This document shows, piece by piece, positions 1 through 8,556 of a stretch of DNA of 64,000 nucleotides. The number at the start of each line of letters is the position of its first letter. The first letter of the stretch is position 1. The stretch spans positions 1,361,333 through 1,425,332 of the forward strand of contig NW_008246068.1 in NCBI RefSeq assembly GCF_000281045.1, in the 5' to 3' direction. The translations under genes were made by a program, and so were the position numbers. This DNA is from Saprolegnia diclina VS20 (Eukaryota; Oomycota; Saprolegniomycetes; Saprolegniales; Saprolegniaceae). Below the pieces are notes generated by a model, which was not told the DNA's origin, made no database searches, and saw only the letters and a program-made list of their open reading frames with translations.

Positions 1-1611
1 CACGTACCATTGTTCGAGATGGAGGCTGCGGAGGCGTGGGCAGAGCTTGAGCACCGCCGCGAGCGCCGGCCCTTGCGACTGCAAGCTGTTGTACGAGAGA
101 TCGAGGCTCTCGAGCAAAGGGAGTGTTGCGGTCGACGCCTACACGCCGTCATCACATACTGAAGTCATCGCCTCGCCTCACCAAGAGGCCGGAGAAGACA
201 GTGTATGGCGTCATGAGCCCACGCAGGGCGAGCTCGATGACGTGCCGGAAGCCTGCGTTTTGGGCGAGATGCGTGATGAGCGAGGAAGCCTCGGCCACGG
301 GTAGCGCCATGTCCTGCATGACCCACTTGGCCACATGGAGGTTTGCTGACGAAGCAATGTTGGCGACCATCGTGACCTTGTCGACGCTAGTACTCGACGC
401 ATGACTCCACTCAATGAGGTTGAAGTACACGGCGCAGGGCACACTCCCATTTGATATGGGGGGGCCCACTGGTTTGAGTGCCGCTAGAATCGCATGCACC
501 GTCGACTGCGAATACGCATCCAGCGCCGACGCGACCTAGACGCACGCCATGTTTGCTAACTGGCGCCGTCATTATCGTACCTCTTTCTGGACGGCTTGCT
601 GGAGCGGCAAGCACCGGCGCTTGGTTCGGCTATCGGGAAGACTCGGTGCGCTCTCCACGGGCGGAAGCCCCAGCGCTTCGTTGTGGAAGGCTTCTGTCGT
701 GCGCTCACGCTCGTCGACGTCGACACCAAAGCTCTTTTTGAGGTCGTTGAGACTCGGCGCGTCATTCGGCTCTTCTGTGACGGGCCTGATCCATGACGTG
801 GCATCAAGATGGTACAAGATGCTACGCACCGCAGCATCGGCTTCTTGGCCGGTGGCGCACTCTCGGTGATGGTAAAGCCTCGCCACGGTTCGGCGTCTTC
901 GGTGCAGACGCAGACCGCCATCGACGTGCAGATGCGACGGCTTGTGAGGATGATGTCAGTCCCGTCCTTGATGACGAGCTCGACGTGGAGGTCGCCGTGG
1001 ACGACGATTGCACAGCTCGAGTAATGCACGCTGCGCCTACTTTCCATGGACCGCTTGCACTCAAAAACACGCTTGTCGAGCGGCCCGATGGTATCGCGGT
1101 CGAGGATGTCAAACTGCGATTCGAGCATATCAAGCTGCATTGGCTTGCGCTTCTTGAGCTGGCGATGGATCTTCTCGAGGTCGTTGATGAGCACATTGGC
1201 GTCGTCAATGCCAAGACCTAATACACACTTGGTGGTTCGCGCCGCCCCGAGTGGGTGGGATAAAACCGTTGGTTGTCGCGTTGGCGTGCACGGTCTTGGT
1301 CAGCGACTTGTACTTGGCGTGGGTGGTGCTGCGATGGCGAAGCTCGCCTCGCCGAATCTGCACGCCCACGTCGACAATGCGCAGGTACTAGTATCGCGTT
1401 CTGAGCGGCTGGGCACGCAAATGACATGGTGTACCAGGAAGAACCATTGCTCGACGCCGCGGGGCGTCCGGTTGCTCGCGACGGCAGCTTCGAGCGTCGC
1501 AATCGCAGCCTCGTACGTGGGCACAATGGCTTCAAGGGTCGCATAGATCGTCCGCAGATGCTCTTCGCGGCGCGCCTTCTTGGCGACCAGCTCGTCCTTG
1601 TCCTTGGCCAT
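1..1611 (-). CDS. leucine-rich repeat protein, N-terminal part (runs off the window)
   Basis: The minus strand reads as one multi-exon gene that starts at the ATG 1611-1609 (MAKDKDELVAKKARREEHL) and leaves the window at base 1. The N-terminal exon is charged and probably helical. Across a likely intron, VEQWFFL continues as YLRIVDVGVQIRRGELRHR. Later exons read LINDLEKIHRQLKKRKPMQ (near 1190-1140) and HHRECATGQEADAAVRSILY (near 880-820). The last ~120 bp encode a ribonuclease-inhibitor-like LRR, with LLESLDLSYNSLQSQGPAL followed by LKLCPRLRSLHLEQW. The role is unknown; LRRs imply protein binding. The C-terminus and the exact exon set cannot be given. Its start lies 215 bp from the divergent eL20 gene, so the two may share a promoter. 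Confidence 0.6.
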
Positions 1612-1681
1612 CTCGCGATCTTGCAGCGTATGTATTCTCAGAGGTTGCTGGAAACGTATTGTGGGAGGTTTGTAATATTGT

Positions 1682-1722
1682 CCAATCAAAACACCGAAAG
1701 TGGCAGATCGCAAGGCCATTGG
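1682..1722. promoter_or_regulatory. CCAAT boxes in the shared LRR/eL20 promoter
   Basis: A CCAAT lies at 1682-1686 and an inverted copy (ATTGG) at 1718-1722. Both sit between the divergent starts at 1611 (-) and 1826 (+). CCAAT boxes recur upstream of many starts in this window, which supports their use as promoter elements. No TATA box is evident. Confidence 0.4.
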
Positions 1723-1825
1723 CTAAAAAGCGTCGCGTCGATTGACTGGCGACAACAAATCGCTGGTCCCAGCGGCTCGGGTTACTAGGATGGCGAAATA
1801 GTTTGCAATTTGCCTTTAATTGAAG

Positions 1826-2840
1826 ATGCCTGCTGTACGTGCCGACTGCTCTCGAGCTACCAGGTGCTGACGCGCTGTGATGTAGATCCACCAATACCAA
1901 GTCGTTGGCCGCAAGGCCCCCACTGAGTCGGACCCGAACCCGCCGGCCTTCCGCATGAAGCTCTTCGCCCCCAACGAGGTGCTCGCCAAGTCGCGCTTCT
2001 GGTACTTCCTCCACCAGATGAAGAAGATGAAGAAGACGACGGGCGAGATCCTCTGCCTCAACGAGGTACGTGCCTTCGCTTCCCGATGTGGTCTCGACTG
2101 AGACGATGTGCGATCCATGTCGTTATGACATTGGCATCATCATACTATCCTGCGTGCTGGAGCGATGGCGCCGCAAGGTGCCCGCTCGCTTCAGCGGCCC
2201 CGAAATGGGCCTAGACGCTTGCCTGCCACGAGACCTCACGGTCCAGCTTGCAAACCGTCGAATTCTCGCGGCGAGACCGTTGTGTGCACTTCTTCCGCCT
2301 GTATATGTCGCGCGATGGCGGTGTCACCATAGCATGTGGTCACCGCCACGCGTCGACGGCGACGACTTGCAGTAGCCGGGTTCTCGCTGGTGACGACGGC
2401 AGCGATAGGCGATGGACTGCGTTCGCATCATCCTACCTCGCTCGCTCGATCCATCACGCGATCGAACATGATGGCTCATGCAAATCTTCTCTTAGCTTCG
2501 CGAGAAGAACAAGCGCATCGTCAAGAACTACGGTGTGTGGATCCGCTACAACTCGCGCTCGGGCACGCACAACATGTACAAGGAGTACCGTGATGTGACG
2601 CTCTGCGGCGCCGTTGAGCAGATGTACGCCGAGCTTGCCGGTCGCCACCGTGCTCGCCCGCGCTCGATCCAGATCATGCGCACGGCCATCCTTGCCGCCA
2701 AGGACTGCAAGAAGCCCAACACGCTTCAGTACCACGACAGCGCGATCAAGTTCCCCTTGTCGCACCGCGTGCCCCGCCCGGCCAACAAGAACCAGCGCAC
2801 GGTCTTCAAGGCCTCGCGCCCCACGACCTTCCGCAACTAA
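1826..2840 (+). CDS. RPL18A: 60S ribosomal protein eL20 (L18a)
   Basis: Three exons are proposed: 1826-1834 (only MPA), 1886-2065 and 2496-2840, giving 178 aa (human eL20 has 176). Introns are 51 bp and 430 bp. The family match is clear along the length: [37 protein letters not shown] and [11 protein letters not shown] are near-invariant eL20 blocks, and the C-terminus ends ASRPTTFRN. The protein belongs to the large ribosomal subunit. The start was chosen because ATG-CCT-GCT joins in frame through a GTACGT...TAG intron to [10 protein letters not shown]. The second intron is far longer than others in the window and contains a hairpin (see findings). Confidence 0.95.
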
Positions 2841-4166
2841 GTGGCTTCTTGGTTTCGTGCTGGGAACGCTACGCATTGTGGCATCGGATGTAGCACTGGC
2901 AGTCCTCTTTACAGTTCGTAATCTGGTCTTCAATTAAGCATCACTCTTAAGGCTACCTTGTCTCTTCTACTACAGACAGTATCGTTACTCAGCTACACAC
3001 TGCAGGTTGAGCGGTGTATACCCTCGACTCTGCAATCGGAGGCAATCGTGCGAGGGTACCCTAACCTCAGAAGGCAACTCTGTGCTAGTTACGCAGCGCC
3101 GTTGGTGCGAGGAATACAGCTAGCAGGTAGTCAAAAGCCCTCTTGGCCCTTTGCAAGCAAGCGGCGGTTCATGGCGCAAGCCTTCTTGCGAGAGAACCGT
3201 GTGCGACTTGGTTCATGGCGGGGCCAAGCTGGGCGCCAACATGCTCTATGACAAGATATTTCGATATGCCCGAATTTCGGTTGCAATTGGCTGCTTTTTC
3301 GTTTTTTAGCCAATGACAGACCATGGATAGACCTGTGCACGCGGATTGGCCAATGTCGCTTCCTTCTTGAACAGCAGCCAATCAAACCCAACGGAGAACC
3401 AAACTTGAGGTGATCTTCAACTCGATCGATCCACGCTGCTGGTGCTCATGAGATGCTGCTGCTTCGACGCGCGCGCGTCGCCTTGGAGGACGCAGCATTC
3501 AGCAGCTGCAAGCGTCTTCGCACTGGTGCAACTGTTATGGTGCATCTGTACGCTTCCAGTACCCAACCGACGCATATAGCCAGCTCCATGGAAGTCGAGC
3601 GTCACGACGACGCAAGTTGCGTGTTATTGTCAATGCGGTACCCAGTAAACCGAGCACAACTAAACACACGCGTCTCAACTGTCGAGCGCTGGTTCCCAAA
3701 ACCGCGCAGACCATGGAGCGCGAGGGCCAGCTGCAGCATCAACTTGTATCCGTACAGTAACAACGACCTGTGACGCAGCAAGACGCCGCTCAACATGTTA
3801 CTTGCCCATCCAGCGCAAGCACTAGCGCGTCGATACGCAACCAGCACCCGTGCGCCAACGCTCACGAGCGAGAGGACTCCAAGACGCACAAATTCGCAGA
3901 CATTCCAGCGCCATCTTCACACTAGCGTCCATACGACCAAGAACGTCGTGAGTTGGTGCACGCACGTACCAAGACGCAACGCACGTTTTGAGGATGACCG
4001 CGGCGTCTGATGTCGCCTTCGACGTGCGCCATCGAAGCTCCAGGTGCCCGCTCGATCGCCCGGTGACTCTGCCGGTGACTCTCAACGAAGAAGTTTACTG
4101 TCGGCAAGACGTCACGCCGACAGAGCACGGTAGCGTCAACGTCCGAGTCGTCAGCGTCATGGGATT
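2841..4166. other. intergenic region, no gene recognised
   Basis: No reading frame here looks like a conserved protein. Base composition is lower in GC than the genes. Around 3311-3385 there are three CCAAT motifs close together, which look like promoter elements without an obvious gene downstream; they may belong to a gene interrupted or lost at the LINE insertion. Confidence 0.4.
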
Positions 4167-6449
4167 CAACATGCAGCTAGTAAACGACTGGCTCGCTCAC
4201 TCGGACCAAAACGGCTTCATCCACGGGCGCTCGATCGTCTCCAACCTAGAGCGACATGCTCGCGTACTGCAAGGACCACGCGCCAACGCCGATCATCGCC
4301 CTCTTGGACTTTGAAAAGGCGTTCGATCGCGTCTACCACACGTCCCTCACCAAACCGCTGCCTCGACTCGGCTTTCCGCCGGCCTTTGTCGACACCGTCC
4401 GCTGCCTGCACGCCAGACGCCAGTCGCGGCTCTTGGTCAACGGCCATCTCTCGCGTGCCTTCGACATTGGACACGGAATCCTCGAGGGCGATCCGTTGTC
4501 ACCGCTCCTTTTCGCTTTTGCCATGGAACCTCTTTGCAACCTGCTACGCAGCAGGCCGGACCTCGGCGTCCACGTCGGCGGCTGCTTTGCTGACGATACG
4601 CAACGATCGCGCGGGATGCAGTTGCCCTTCACGCCCAACTCGCCTTGGTGGAACAGTTTTGTGTCGTCTCCGGCTTTTGCTTGACTCCCACAAGACCGAG
4701 CTTCTGACGCACGCTCCGGTCTCGAACGCGCTCGCGCTGCTCGTGGTCAAGTACGAGACTCCAACGAGGGCACTCGGTATTCTGGTTGCGCCGGGGCTCG
4801 AACGCTCGCTTCGACTACGCCATCGCGAGTTTGCTGAACGGCTCCGGCTCTGGTCGTACAAGTCGAACACGCTCGTCGGCAAAGTCGTCATTCTACGCAC
4901 GCTCTGTCTGCCGCTTCTCTGGTACCAACTCGCTTGGGTGACGCCGACAGCGAAGGCCGCGGCGATCATCGACCGCATGATGCTCCAATTCCTGCGCAAT
5001 GAACATCGCGTACGTCACTTCCGGGAGACCTCGCCTTCTCCCCTCGTCGACTCAACGGCATGGGGCTGGCGCATGCATTGGCCTTGTGGACCGCGCGCCA
5101 CCGCACAGGTATGTTGCGCACCGCTCAAGCGATTCAACTGCCACCTGAATCACGCCCGGCCTAGATCTCACCGGGATGGACTCTTGTCTCGCTCCAGTAC
5201 GCGCCGTGGGGCGACCTCCAAGACCTGCTACATGGCGACCCGGACCACCCCGTGGTGCACGCTGTCCTCCGGTCGGCTCGCCTTCCGCTCCGCTGGCGCT
5301 TTCTGCTCAAGCTGTGGATGGAGACGCGACACACGGTCTACCGCACGGGCGCGCGGAGCCAGACGACTGCGACGCCCCACGACCAACCATTGTGGCACAA
5401 CGCGTTCCTCCCGTGTGCCGCCGCACTGCGCCCCTTGACATCGAGCCATGCGACGCAGCACGCCCGCAACTTGGCTCGCGCCCGCTGCTCTGACAGGGAG
5501 TCTACCGGACGCCCACCCACGGTGGTTTGGCTCCAGGCGATAACGCAAGCCACGGCCTGCCTCGACCAAGTGCCGGAACGCGACATGGACGCCGCGCCCG
5601 GGTCGCCGGAATGGCGCATGCTCCTCTTTGGCCAAATTACGCCGCTCGCAACGGTAACGTCGCGGGACGCAGGACACCGACGCCGCGGCCACCTGCCTCC
5701 TTCCCACGCGGTATCTTCGGCTCCCCGAAGATCACTACACGATGCCCGCTGCGCCACCGAGTACCGCCAGCCCGACGACATCCTGCCGCGCTACGCGGAC
5801 TTCATGTACCGCATCGTGCTGGGCGCTATCGAAGTCCGCACCCGGCTCTACTTCCTGGGAGAAGACGCTCAAGGATGACCGGTCTGCGGTGCACTGAGAC
5901 GTACGAGCACTTACTGCTCCGCTGCGAATTTGTCAATGCAGTCTGGGCCGTCTCTCGGCCTCTCGTCGAGGCGCTGGAACTAGACGGTGTACGCGCTCTT
6001 GTTTGAGCCGCTGGGGACGGCCCAACGCTACCGCCGACGCGCGGTGACATGATGTGGCCGATCCTACGCGCCTGTGTGCTGCACACTCTCTGGCTCGCCC
6101 GCAACGACCGCGTCTTCCGTCCCGAGGCGCCCGTCGTGACACCCAACGCGGCCGCCGCCCGCGCCGTGTTTTTGACCAAGATACATTTTCACCACTTGCT
6201 GCTGAATACCCAAGCGATGTGCCTCTTCCAAATGATGCACGCCACGATGCCTGGCTTCGTGACCACTTCGTCCCGGCTTGCGCCATCCATACGCCTCGCC
6301 TTCAACACGGCTAAGCGTCGCCTTCAACACGGCTAAGCCTCGCTGCTGCTGCCGTCTAGCACAACATTCTATGAATCGACAGTCCAAAACAGTTTAGTGT
6401 AAATTTTATAACTAAATTGACTCGCTTTAACAACAACAACATGCAGCTA
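4167..6449 (+). mobile_element. 5'-truncated non-LTR retrotransposon (LINE) with candidate target-site duplication
   Basis: Reverse-transcriptase motifs run in order on the plus strand: SDQNGFIHGRSI (~4200), LDFEKAFDRVYH (~4305), GILEGDPLSPLLFAF (~4480), FADDT (~4590, the YADD-box), then FAERLRLWSYKSNTLVGKVV (~4830), the CTETYEHLLLRCEFVNAVW zinc-binding region (~5895) and LRACVLHTLWLARNDRVF (~6065). The frame changes near 4260, 4670, ~5200 and 5870, with a stop near 6004, so the copy is dead. The endonuclease domain and the N-terminal RT are missing, as in 5' truncation. The 3' end has a short AAC-rich tail. A 13-bp direct repeat, CAACATGCAGCTA, lies at 4167-4179 and 6437-6449. Confidence 0.85.
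4180..6340 (+). pseudogene. LINE reverse transcriptase/zinc-binding ORF2 remnant, frameshifted
   Basis: This is the decayed coding part of the element above. At least three frames must be combined to follow the RT, thumb and C-terminal zinc-binding regions, so no full protein can be made. The catalytic FADD is recognisable. A 22-bp segment is tandemly duplicated at the 3' end (CTTCAACACGGCTAAGC occurs twice within 6300-6340). Expression as a protein is unlikely. Confidence 0.8.
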
Positions 6450-6460
6450 ATAGACAAAGA

Positions 6461-7003
6461 GTATCGCCGCGTCAGCGAAGCGCAGCGCGCCCGGACCGCA
6501 CGCCTTCGACGACGTGCCGACGGGCCCGGCACCGAAGAAGGCGCGCACCGGCGCGGACAGCGCGCTTGAGGACTTGCTAACGAGCAACGCCCTCATCCTG
6601 AAGGCGCTCGCAGGCTTGAAGGCCAGCCACGACCAGCTCGCAGCGCGCGTCGTCGCGAGTGACAACGCGAGTAGTCAAATGCTCGCCCAGCTGTTGCTCC
6701 ATCCTTACGACTTGTTCAAGTCCAAACGACTATAAACCGAGATGGAATACCTTCGACCTGGAGCAACAGCTGGGCGAGCATCTGGCAGGTCGCGTTGTCG
6801 CTCGCGACGACGCGCGCGGTGAGCTGGTCGCGGCTCGCCTACAAGACTGCGAGCGTCTTCAGAATCTGGGCGTTGCTTGTCAGCAGGTCTTCAAGCACGC
6901 TGTCCGTGTCGGTGTGCGCCTTCTTCGGTGCCGGGCCCGTCGCCACGTCGTCCAAGGCGTGCGGCCCGGCGCGCTGCGCTTAGTTGACGCGGCGATACGA
7001 GCT
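6461..7003. repeat. inverted duplication, two ~240-bp arms with a 59-bp spacer
   Basis: The left arm (about 6461-6700) reads on plus as TGPAPKKARTGADSALEDL, continuing to ASDNASSQMLAQLLL. The right arm (about 6760-7003) encodes the same peptide on the minus strand with substitutions. The innermost 22 bp (6679-6700 against 6760-6781) are perfectly complementary; the outer ends (GTATCGCCGCGTC side) also match. The right arm has lost one base near 6975, breaking the frame relative to the left. The arms could form a long hairpin. The peptide has no recognised family. Confidence 0.8.
6462..6735 (+). pseudogene. gene fragment in the left inverted arm, unknown family
   Basis: An open frame reads SIAASAKRSAPGPHAFDDV and then the shared peptide LEDLLTSNALILKALAGL, ending at 6735. 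It has no clear start and no domain I recognise. The heptad-like leucines and the lysine/arginine patch (KKAR) could form a short coiled coil with a nuclear signal. The right-arm copy continues upstream on the minus strand to about 7200 (NMKAACAAFSNRSDTDY), so the complete parent gene was probably longer and on the minus strand. Confidence 0.4.
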
Positions 7004-7215
7004 CGAATGTTGTCGAGCCTACGCAGGCATGAGCCCTCTGCATCCATATAGTCGGTGTCGGACCTGTTGGAGAAGGCGGCGCACGCGGCCTTCATGTTGC
7101 GCGTGGCACCGCGGGCGTCGCACGGGACGAGCCGACGCCGGCTTTGGGCTGGAAATGGCCGGCATTTGCAAATGGCAGAATGAAAAGTGAACGGCGACTG
7201 ACGACGAGCATACAT
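6760..7215 (-). pseudogene. frameshifted partner copy in and beyond the right inverted arm
   Basis: Minus-strand reading gives CDARGATRNMKAACAAFSN and SCLRRLDNIRARIAAS, then a one-base deletion shifts the frame before TGPAPKKAHTDTDSVLEDLL. This is the longer relative of the plus-strand fragment at 6462-6735. No family assigned. The frameshift and the absence of a defined start argue for decay. Confidence 0.4.
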
Positions 7216-7259
7216 TTTCAGAGGTCAGATCTATTCTCTTTCACAAGTTTGATGTTCAC

Positions 7260-7490
7260 TTGGTAGAGGGATACCTCTTGAGATATGAACGTCCCATTTC
7301 CGTCACTGCGCGTCGATGCCCATCACCGTGGAGCGCCTCAACCGACACGACCGGCGCGACGCCCTCGCATGTCGACACCATCAAGTGCAACCGATGCGGC
7401 GAGATGGAGCACATGGCGGCAGCATGCCAGCTCAAGCCAGCTACAACAAGGGCCACGTGTGTGCAGGTTGTGGGCGAATGGCCAAGATGA
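7260..7490 (+). pseudogene. CCHC zinc-knuckle remnant (gag/ORF1-like)
   Basis: A short frame contains CNRCGEMEHMAAAC at 7386-7427. This matches the retroviral-type zinc knuckle CX2CX4HX4C. Sequence after it in another frame reads GHVCAGCGRMAK, suggesting a frameshift. Such knuckles occur in Gag proteins and LINE ORF1 proteins but also in cellular RNA-binding proteins. Given the neighbouring LINE and decayed pieces, a transposon-derived remnant is the best guess. No LTRs were seen. Confidence 0.45.
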
Positions 7491-7583
7491 CGGCGGCCAG
7501 TTCCGACACGGTGGTCATGGCGGCGACGACCGCCCAGTTGCACGACCACAGTGTGTAGGTTTCACTATCGCATGCGTCACATC

Positions 7584-7769
7584 TCACGGCGCATCATTGT
7601 GTAGGCGCAAGAAGGCCATCGTCTTCTTCGCTGTCGTCATGCGCATGGAGACTTCACCCGACGTCCGGTTCACGGCCTTGAGCACCGAGCCGTACGTCCC
7701 GTCGCCGAGCTGCTTCGTGATCTTGTACTGGTACCTTCTAGTGTTATTTGTAGTAAAAAGCAATCGCAC
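7584..7769 (-). pseudogene. truncated protein-kinase exon (glycine-loop region, MAK/ICK-like)
   Basis: The minus strand reads YQYKITKQLGDGTYGSVLKA then VNRTSGEV. This is the start of a kinase domain, with the glycine-rich loop GDGTYGSV, as in the MAK/RCK family. An acceptor-like ACACTAG precedes the exon and a donor-like site follows SGE. The next expected kinase segment (VAIK with the catalytic lysine) is not found before the zinc-knuckle remnant. Only this exon appears to have survived or been moved here. Confidence 0.55.
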
Positions 7770-7789
7770 GAGTCGTGCTAGTCGATCGC

Positions 7790-8556
7790 GTACACCTGTA
7801 GGCTACAACTGCACCTCGACAACCTTGCCATGGGGATGCATGCGTAGCTCGTCCCTAGAAACAGTTCTAGTATGCATGGATCGGACGCCGCGCTCTGGCG
7901 ATTTGTGATGTGCGAACCGGTTAGTCGAGACGACGACGAAGCCAGCGTCGGCTTCTTCAGCGCTACAAGCTCTGGGTCAACACTGCGGCTGTAAACTTCG
8001 TCCGTTCAATCGTGGCGAAAGCACGACGCTGTGTTATCCGGACAACTTGAAGATACTGCGACGGCCCCAATGCATCGGCGACGGCGCGTGTCGCGGGCTC
8101 GGCCTGCGAAGGCATCGATAGCACGCTCTGCTACGGCGACCTCTGTACGACTCTTGCCACTGCGCTTTGAGCTTGACACTGTCCTGCTGGGCGTCGTCGT
8201 CTCAACAACGTCCCCGCACCGATCAAGACGCAGCGCGCCAAGCCAAGCGACGGGTCGTGCTTGAACGCGACGCAGAGGCTCTGGATGTCGTCGAGCAGCT
8301 CTGCATTCGTCGTTCGCGGACGTTCTCATGTTGGGGCTTGCGACCTTCTTGACGTCCTTGCTACGTACCTCTTTTTGTCATCCAGACCATTTTTCGGCAG
8401 ACGTGATATTTTTTTTAAAATCATATTTTTAATCATTGTTTGTATGAAAGTACCTCTATACTGTGATTAAAAAACGAATATTTTATTGCGCTGTCCAGTC
8501 ACCAGCACGGGAACGTTCCGGCATTGCCATTGATTGCTTCCAGCAGCAGCAGCAAC
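7790..8556. other. end of degenerate island, no intact gene
   Basis: No conserved protein is recognisable. A minus-strand stretch near 8320-8200 has gene-like codon use (ELLDDIQSLCVAFKHDPSLG in one frame), but stops interrupt it. AT-rich sequence at 8405-8490, just upstream of eIF2B epsilon, probably belongs to that gene's promoter. Confidence 0.35.
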
